A stretch of DNA of 12,228 bases from assembly GCA_943326825.2 (NCBI GenBank), contig CALPUT020000038.1:1-12228 (forward strand). Reading direction: 5' to 3'. This document shows, piece by piece, positions 7,012 through 12,228 of the stretch (positions within the stretch are counted from its first letter, which is position 1; each line of letters opens with the position of its first letter). The notes below the pieces were generated by a model. It was not told where the DNA came from, searched no databases, and saw only the letters and a program-made list of their open reading frames with translations. The DNA comes from Chryseobacterium gleum (lineage in GTDB: Bacteria; Bacteroidota; Bacteroidia; Flavobacteriales_D; Crocinitomicaceae). A program made the translations under genes and the position numbers.

Positions 7012-7554
7012 ATGAGTCAAACATCATTAGAATATACAAATGTAATCAATGTTTGTAGAGAATTATTTTCTAAGAAAACAAAAGATTATGGAACGGCTTG
7101 GAGGATACTAAGACCGAGCTCTTTAACGGATCAAATTTTTATTAAAGCTCAACGTATACGTACGATTCAGGAGACAGGTATTAATAAAGTTGGTGAAAGT
7201 ATCGATGATGAATTTATAGCAATTATTAACTATTGCATAATGGCTTTGATACAAATTTCTGAAAGAGAATTAAAAGAAATGGAAATAGAACCATCTTTAG
7301 CAGTTAGTTTATATGATAAATATTCTAAAGAAGCTTTTGATCTAATGATGAAAAAAAATCATGATTATGGTGAAGCATGGAGAGATATGAGAGTAAGTTC
7401 TCTGACTGATTTAATTTTAATGAAAATATTACGTGTTAAACAAATAGAAGATAATAATGGCTCAACAATTATAAGTGAAGGTATTGATGCAAATTATTTT
7501 GACATGTTAAATTACTCTGTTTTTGCAATGATTCATCTGTTAAAACAAAAATAA
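7012..7554 (+). CDS. DUF1599 protein with two tandem copies of the domain
   Basis: A 180-residue soluble protein made of two copies of one domain. Copy 1 (about 12-82) contains KKTKDYGTAW then RPSSLTDQIFIKAQRIR, and copy 2 (about 105-177) contains KKNHDYGEAW then RVSSLTDLILMKILRVK; the DYGxAW motifs start at residues 25 and 118, 93 apart. Each copy goes on to an E-x-I-D-x-x-(F/Y) stretch and a helical N-Y segment (IINYCIMALIQI, MLNYSVFAMIHL). This is the DUF1599 family. A link to nucleotide metabolism has been suggested for such domains, but its activity here is unknown. It is the first gene of the operon with the BT_3928-like gene, tpiA and prmA; one base separates its stop from the next ATG. 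Its start lies 10 bases from the divergent folP start. Confidence 0.88.
   Translation: MSQTSLEYTNVINVCRELFSKKTKDYGTAWRILRPSSLTDQIFIKAQRIRTIQETGINKVGESIDDEFIAIINYCIMALIQISERELKEMEIEPSLAVSLYDKYSKEAFDLMMKKNHDYGEAWRDMRVSSLTDLILMKILRVKQIEDNNGSTIISEGIDANYFDMLNYSVFAMIHLLKQK
7037..7044 (-). promoter_or_regulatory. candidate -7 element for folP
   Basis: On the minus strand these bases read TACATTTG, an exact fit to the Bacteroidota -7 consensus TAnnTTTG. It would start transcription about 30 bases upstream of the folP ATG, inside the first codons of the divergent DUF1599 gene. No TTG is found at the expected 19-21 base distance upstream, so support is only partial. Confidence 0.3.
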
Positions 7555-7555
7555 G

Positions 7556-9316
7556 ATGAAGCAAAAAGTTACATATCAAGGAAGATCTTTGTTTTTTAAT
7601 TTCTTATTTGTATTCATTAATTTAGTAGGAATATCTTTAATTGTCATTGGATTTCAGCCATTTTTTAATTTCTATAAACTTCTTTTTTTACTTCTTGGGT
7701 TTGGATTAATGTCATTATCAATTTTTGGATTGATTATATTCAAAGGTAGATTATTAATGTCAAGTGTTGCAAGAGTTATTGTAGGAAGTATTTGTATTAT
7801 ATCAGGTTTAGTTAAAGCTAATGATCCTTTAGGATTTTCGTATAAATTAGAAGAATATTTTGAAGATGGTGCATTGGCATACAGAATAAAGGAAATCTTT
7901 AATGTACCGTCTTTTTCAATCGAATATTTAATTAATTATGCTTTGATAATTAGTGTAGTTATTTGTGTTTTAGAAATAGTATTAGGTGTTTTATTGATAA
8001 TTGGCGGAAGAGTAAAAATTGTATCATATTTAACGCTGTTAATGATGTTATTCTTTACTTTTTTGACATTGCATACTGCAAATTGTGACTCAAAAAGTAA
8101 ATTTTTAGATGAAGATTCTTACAGTTTATCTAGTGAACTCGGGCAATTAAAATTATCAGAATCTAAAACAAATAAAAATATCAAGATTGTTTCAAAATTA
8201 AATAATCAAATTATAGTTCATGAAATGAAGCAACCCCAATGTGTAACTGATTGTGGTTGTTTCGGTGATGCACTGAAAGGTTCTGTAGGTCGATCTTTAA
8301 CTCCTTCAGAATCTCTTTGGAAAGATATTGTTTTAGTTTATTTGGTAATATGGGTTTTTATATCACAATGGAAAATCAAACCAAATACTTGGAAAAATAA
8401 TCTATGGTTTTTATCTATTTCAATGATTTTGGTTTCTTTATTTTCTTGGGTTTTTGGTTGGTATTTTCCGATATTATTTAGTTTGATAGTTTTGCTCGCG
8501 GCACTTTGGATGAAGCAAGTTGGAGGAAAGTATTTAGGAAATACACTCGGAAGCTCATTAATTGTGATTCTACTAAGTACTATTTTTGTATCATATGTTC
8601 TTTATTATGAACCGTTAAAAGATTACAGACCATATGCTGTTGGAAATAATATATTGCAAAAAATGTATGATGGAATAGAGGGTAGATATAAATCCATGTT
8701 AACATATAAAAATAAGAATACTGGTGATCAAAAAATATTCGATGCTTCATCAAATGAATATTCTTCTTCAAAAATTTGGGAACTGAAAAATTGGGTAAAT
8801 ATTGGTGTTGAGAATATTCCAATTGTAGAACCTCGTCAACCTTCAATAACAGATCAATTCGATCCATTTATTTCAAAAGAAGATATTTCAACTGCAGAAT
8901 TAACTATTCCACTTGTTAGAAGGATAGTTGAACTAGATAATAAAGAAGATTCAGATATTTCTTTAAGAAATTACATCGTTCATGAAAAGAAAATTGTAGT
9001 TCTTGTTTCTAAGCAATTGAATAAATCTAATTGGAGTTCGATTGAAAGAATAAAATCTATATTTCAAGAGTGTAAGAACAACAGTATACCTTTTATTCTC
9101 ATAACAAATTCAAGTAGAAGTGCAATTAATGCATTCAGAATTAAATTCGGATTTAATGTTCCTACTTTTATAAATGATGAAATAGAATTAAAGGCAATCA
9201 GTAGATCAAATCCAGCATTATTAATTATTAAAAATGCTGTAATTAAAGGTAAATATCCACATCGTTCTATACCGAAGTATGAATGGTTATCTAAAAATAT
9301 ATTATTTAAGAAATGA
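7556..9316 (+). CDS. BT_3928-like DoxX/MauE-type integral membrane protein with C-terminal thioredoxin-like domain
   Basis: A 586-residue protein. The N-terminal half has several membrane helices (about 12-33, 41-62, 70-86, 125-149, 155-172) and a DoxX/MauE-like segment RVIVGSICIISGLVKANDPLGF (73-94) with the typical G-x-x-K-x-x-D-P-x-G pattern. A loop with NCD (Cys177) and CVTDCGCFGDALKG (Cys229, 233, 235) follows; a CGCFGD motif after DoxX-like helices is characteristic of the BT_3928 group and suggests a redox or metal function. More helices lie near 256-271, 283-300, 304-319 and 333-350. The C-terminal part (about 465-580) resembles a thioredoxin/AhpC-like fold (KKIVVLVSKQLNKSNW, NPALLIIKNAVIKGKY) but lacks a CxxC. 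The exact role is unknown. It is coupled to tpiA by a 4-base ATGA overlap. Alignment to the family is by recognition only. Confidence 0.82.
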   Translation: MKQKVTYQGRSLFFNFLFVFINLVGISLIVIGFQPFFNFYKLLFLLLGFGLMSLSIFGLIIFKGRLLMSSVARVIVGSICIISGLVKANDPLGFSYKLEEYFEDGALAYRIKEIFNVPSFSIEYLINYALIISVVICVLEIVLGVLLIIGGRVKIVSYLTLLMMLFFTFLTLHTANCDSKSKFLDEDSYSLSSELGQLKLSESKTNKNIKIVSKLNNQIIVHEMKQPQCVTDCGCFGDALKGSVGRSLTPSESLWKDIVLVYLVIWVFISQWKIKPNTWKNNLWFLSISMILVSLFSWVFGWYFPILFSLIVLLAALWMKQVGGKYLGNTLGSSLIVILLSTIFVSYVLYYEPLKDYRPYAVGNNILQKMYDGIEGRYKSMLTYKNKNTGDQKIFDASSNEYSSSKIWELKNWVNIGVENIPIVEPRQPSITDQFDPFISKEDISTAELTIPLVRRIVELDNKEDSDISLRNYIVHEKKIVVLVSKQLNKSNWSSIERIKSIFQECKNNSIPFILITNSSRSAINAFRIKFGFNVPTFINDEIELKAISRSNPALLIIKNAVIKGKYPHRSIPKYEWLSKNILFKK

Positions 9317-10059
9317 GAAAGAAAATAGTAGCTGGTAATTGGAAAATGAATCTATTGAGTAGAGATGCTCAAGAATTATTTTCAACTATTTCAAAAGAAG
9401 TAACATCTTCAGAAAAATGCCATGTAATGGTTTTTAGTCCTTCTTTATTTATTTCAAAATTAGCTGAAATTAAAAGTCAAGTTAAGTTAGGTTTCCAAAA
9501 TTTTTATCCTGAAGAAAAAGGAGCATTTACTGGTGAGATTTCTATAACTCAAGTACAAGATTCGGGTGCAAATAATGTATTAATCGGACATTCTGAAAGA
9601 AGAGCATATTTTAATGAAGATCATAGATTTTTAAAAAATAAAGTTGATGCTGCATTAAAATATTCAGTTAATGTGATTTTTTGTTGTGGTGAGCCTTTAG
9701 AAGAGAGAGAAGCAGGTAATGAATTGATCTATGTTAAACAGCAATTGATTGATAGTTTGTTTCATTTAAATGATTCAGAAATTATTAAATGCGTAATTGC
9801 TTATGAACCAGTTTGGGCAATAGGAACAGGTATAACAGCATCAATAGATCAAGCTGAATCAATGCACAAATCTATTAGAAGTTGGATAGAAGAAAAATAT
9901 AATAAAGAAATAGCTGATTCAATTTCAATTCTTTATGGAGGTAGTTGTAATGCTGCTAATGCAAAAGAATTATTTGCTTGTCCGAATGTTGATGGTGGTT
10001 TAATTGGTGGTGCTGCCCTTGATGCGAATTCATTTTTACAAATAATAGCTTCTTTTTAA
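9313..10059 (+). CDS. tpiA: triosephosphate isomerase
   Basis: A 248-residue TIM-barrel glycolytic enzyme interconverting dihydroxyacetone phosphate and glyceraldehyde 3-phosphate in the cytosol. Catalytic and binding motifs are intact: AGNWKMN at 7-13 (Lys11), IGHSERR at 91-97 (electrophilic His93), EPVWAIGTG at 165-173 (general base Glu165 and the flexible loop 6), YGGSC at 208-212 and GLIGGAAL at 229-236 (phosphate grip). Length is standard. It overlaps the upstream gene by four bases (ATGA) and the downstream prmA by one base (TAATG), so translation of all three is probably coupled. Nothing about the sequence is odd. Confidence 0.98.
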   Translation: MRKKIVAGNWKMNLLSRDAQELFSTISKEVTSSEKCHVMVFSPSLFISKLAEIKSQVKLGFQNFYPEEKGAFTGEISITQVQDSGANNVLIGHSERRAYFNEDHRFLKNKVDAALKYSVNVIFCCGEPLEEREAGNELIYVKQQLIDSLFHLNDSEIIKCVIAYEPVWAIGTGITASIDQAESMHKSIRSWIEEKYNKEIADSISILYGGSCNAANAKELFACPNVDGGLIGGAALDANSFLQIIASF

Positions 10060-10898
10060 TGGATTATTTAGAATTAGAAATTAAGATAGAACCGAGAGAT
10101 CCTTGGGCTGAAATTATTACAGTTGAATTATCAGAATTAGGATTTGAAAGTTTTGTTGAGACAGAAGAAGGGGTTTTAGCTTATGGTGCGGTTAAGACTA
10201 TATCGATGGACTATGTTGTCGAACAAACGATTTTATCCAGAAATACGGATGAATTTAAAATTTCATATACAGAAAAGGTAATTCCTCATCAAAATTGGAA
10301 TGCTGTTTGGGAATCTGATTTTCATCCAGTTGAAGTAAAGGATTATTTAACAATTGTTGCACCTTTTCATTCAAAAGAAGATCGAAAAGGAATGATTGTT
10401 GAAATTCAACCTCAAATGTCATTTGGTACAGGTCATCACCAGACAACTTGGTTAATGTCTTCTGCTCTTTTTGAATTAGACAAAATGCCTGATAATGTTC
10501 TAGATATGGGAACTGGGACAGGAGTATTAGCAATAATTGCAGAAAATTTAGGAGCTAAAAATATTGTTGCAATTGATATAGAAGATTGGTCTGTAGAAAA
10601 TGCTAAAGAAAATGTAGTTCGTAATAAATGTGAAAAAATTAATGTATATTGTGGTGATGTAGATTTGATTCAAAATCAAAAATTTGGATTAATAATTGCT
10701 AACATTAATAAAAATGTATTAAAAGCACATATGAAGGCTTACAGTGATTCACTAGAAATAGGAGGTACATTATTATTGAGTGGATTTTTTGAATCAGATG
10801 TTGAAGAACTGATATCTTTCTCATCAAATTATGATTTGCAAAAACAAAATGTTATTTCAAAAGAATCTTGGGCAGTAATTAAAATGATAAAAAAATAA
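10059..10898 (+). CDS. prmA: ribosomal protein L11 methyltransferase
   Basis: A 279-residue class I S-adenosylmethionine-dependent methyltransferase that methylates ribosomal protein L11. The N-terminal substrate-recognition domain (1-about 95) is followed by PrmA hallmarks: MSFGTGHHQTTWLM at 120-133 (family FGTGHHPTT, with Gln for Pro), SAM-binding motif I VLDMGTGTGVLAI at 147-159, motif II VAIDIEDWSVENA at 170-182, and the NI(N/L) motif IIANINKNVL at 212-221. Length matches bacterial PrmA. It shares one base with tpiA and is followed after 18 bases by a secreted protein gene. Assignment is secure; the exact L11 methylation sites in this organism are not visible. Confidence 0.95.
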   Translation: MDYLELEIKIEPRDPWAEIITVELSELGFESFVETEEGVLAYGAVKTISMDYVVEQTILSRNTDEFKISYTEKVIPHQNWNAVWESDFHPVEVKDYLTIVAPFHSKEDRKGMIVEIQPQMSFGTGHHQTTWLMSSALFELDKMPDNVLDMGTGTGVLAIIAENLGAKNIVAIDIEDWSVENAKENVVRNKCEKINVYCGDVDLIQNQKFGLIIANINKNVLKAHMKAYSDSLEIGGTLLLSGFFESDVEELISFSSNYDLQKQNVISKESWAVIKMIKK

Positions 10899-10916
10899 TA
10901 CTCAAATTAATCTATT

Positions 10917-12228
10917 ATGCTGGAAAAAAGGATTATATTTTTGGTTCTATTCTTTATGTCAGGAATAGTGTTTTCTCAATCTTACCCAAATGATAGAGAA
11001 AAATTTGTTAAATATTTTCAAAAAAGTTTACAAGAATTTGGTAGAGGAGATTTTAGAGATTTCGCTCATAGAGACTTGGAGAAATCGTTATTGGAGTCTT
11101 CAGATTTTCCAAATGACTATTTTAACAAAATGGTTGAAACTTGTAATTTAATGGAATCAAAAAGATTGAGTCCTTATCCAGAGATTTATAATTATGTTTT
11201 CTCAGTTTATTCATTTATTAAGGGTAAACAATCTCAAGCAAGTTTTACCGCTTGGCATAGTTCTGTAAATAAACTTTTAGATTTGCGTGACACTCGAAAA
11301 TTCACTGATTTTATAGAGCTATCTGCAGGTTTTTTCTCAAAAACATTAATTGCAGCATCCTCTAATTTTGATTGGTATTATTATGGAGGAAGTTATTCAT
11401 TTGAATTTACTGATAAACCTTTTATTCGTTTTGCAAATGGAACACTTGCATGTAGAGTAGAAAATAGAGATTCAGACACTAAAAATAAACAGCCATATAT
11501 AGATAGTTTAGTAATTATGACTACAAGTGGAGTATACGATCCTATATTAAGAAAATGGGAAGGTAATGGAGGTGTGCTTAATTGGGAAAAAGTAGGTTTA
11601 TCAAAAATTGAAACATATGCTACTCTTTCAAAATATGAGATTTCATTGAAGACAGCTACTTTCACTGCTGATTCAGTAACTTTAAAAACACCATACTTCA
11701 ATAGAACAATTAAAGGAAAGTTAACAGATCGAGCTCAGAAAATTAATAGGGAAATGGATAAAATTTATCCTCAGTTTATTTCATATGAGAGTAGATTACC
11801 AATCAAAAATATTAGACCAGATGTAGATTATGATGGTGGTTTTTCATTACAAGGTAGTAGCTTCGTTGGAGTAGGCTTTCCAACTGCTCCTGCAAAGATA
11901 ATTATTTATAGAAATTCAAAGCCATTTATATATGCTAGTTCTCAACAGTTTACTATTGCACCTAAAAGGATAACATCTGCTTCAACAGGTATTAAAATGG
12001 TTTTTAATGTCACTGATTCTATTTCACATCCAGGTGTAGATTTTTCTTATGATTTAGATAAGAAAATAGTTGAAATGGCCAGAACAAAATCAGGAATTGG
12101 TCAATCACCATTTGAAGATTCTTACCATCAGTTGGATATGTATATGCCTAAGTTAACTTGGAATACAGAAACGAGTGACTTGAATATTACATATGAAATA
12201 GGTACTTCTCAAGAACAAAGAATAGCAC
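10917..12228 (+). CDS. large secreted protein of unknown function, 3' end beyond the window
   Basis: An open frame of 437 codons with no stop before the window end. The N-terminus MLEKRIIFLVLFFMSGIVFSQ has the form of a Sec signal peptide, with cleavage after VFS and Gln21 first in the mature protein, a pattern common in Bacteroidota exported proteins. Residues about 25-140 look helical (for example KFVKYFQKSLQEFGRGDFRD), and the later part looks beta-rich with many Tyr, Ser, Thr and Asn residues (FDWYYYGGSYSFEFTDKP, YDGGFSLQGSSFVGVGF). I recognise no domain. It may be a large envelope or surface protein, since such signal-peptide proteins in this group often exceed 1000 residues, but the true length cannot be seen. 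It starts 18 bases after prmA, so it may be read from the same transcript or an internal promoter in prmA. Confidence 0.75.
   Translation, partial: MLEKRIIFLVLFFMSGIVFSQSYPNDREKFVKYFQKSLQEFGRGDFRDFAHRDLEKSLLESSDFPNDYFNKMVETCNLMESKRLSPYPEIYNYVFSVYSFIKGKQSQASFTAWHSSVNKLLDLRDTRKFTDFIELSAGFFSKTLIAASSNFDWYYYGGSYSFEFTDKPFIRFANGTLACRVENRDSDTKNKQPYIDSLVIMTTSGVYDPILRKWEGNGGVLNWEKVGLSKIETYATLSKYEISLKTATFTADSVTLKTPYFNRTIKGKLTDRAQKINREMDKIYPQFISYESRLPIKNIRPDVDYDGGFSLQGSSFVGVGFPTAPAKIIIYRNSKPFIYASSQQFTIAPKRITSASTGIKMVFNVTDSISHPGVDFSYDLDKKIVEMARTKSGIGQSPFEDSYHQLDMYMPKLTWNTETSDLNITYEIGTSQEQRIA

Noticed and set aside
8580..8867. Minus-strand open frame of 95 codons inside the BT_3928-like gene
   Set aside because: It lies wholly antisense to a recognisable protein and has no independent start context or homology that I can see.
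10899..10916. Terminator between prmA and the large secreted protein
   Set aside because: The 18-base gap contains no inverted repeat and no T-tract, so read-through is more likely.
11393..11701. Minus-strand open frame of 102 codons inside the large secreted protein
   Set aside because: The + strand frame is continuous for 437 codons from a signal peptide, so this is a shadow frame.

Overview
The window is strongly AT-rich, with A-rich translation starts that lack Shine-Dalgarno sequences, densely packed operons, and Bacteroidota-type families (a DUF1599 tandem-repeat protein, a BT_3928-like DoxX/MauE membrane protein, SiaB/SiaC-like regulators next to an ABCG-type exporter). Together these point to a Bacteroidota chromosome, most likely Flavobacteriales. 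This is family recognition from sequence alone; no search was run. No tRNA, rRNA, CRISPR, insertion sequence or phage gene is visible, and no gap between genes exceeds about 100 bases.

Left half (1-6084, all + strand): a possible 3' tail of an upstream gene, then two adjacent SiaB-like (GHKL-fold kinase) genes, the first lacking the glycine-rich ATP-lid motif; a SiaC-like regulatory phosphoprotein; a 1004-residue ABCG-type half-transporter with an extra N-terminal helical domain and a very large loop before its last membrane helix; a lipoprotein; and a small secreted cysteine-containing protein. The layout suggests a phosphorylation-based partner-switching module placed beside a membrane exporter and two envelope proteins. 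The function and substrate of the exporter are unknown. This is the most interesting part of the window.

Middle: a near-ideal hairpin with T-tracts on both strands separates this block from folP (dihydropteroate synthase), which converges on it from the - strand. folP is divergent from the next operon, and the two start codons are only about 10 bases apart.

Right half (7012-12228, + strand): DUF1599 protein, BT_3928-like membrane protein, tpiA (triosephosphate isomerase) and prmA (ribosomal protein L11 methyltransferase). They are joined by a 1-base gap, a 4-base overlap and a 1-base overlap, so they almost certainly form one translationally coupled transcript. After 18 bases begins a large secreted protein of unknown function that runs off the window end.
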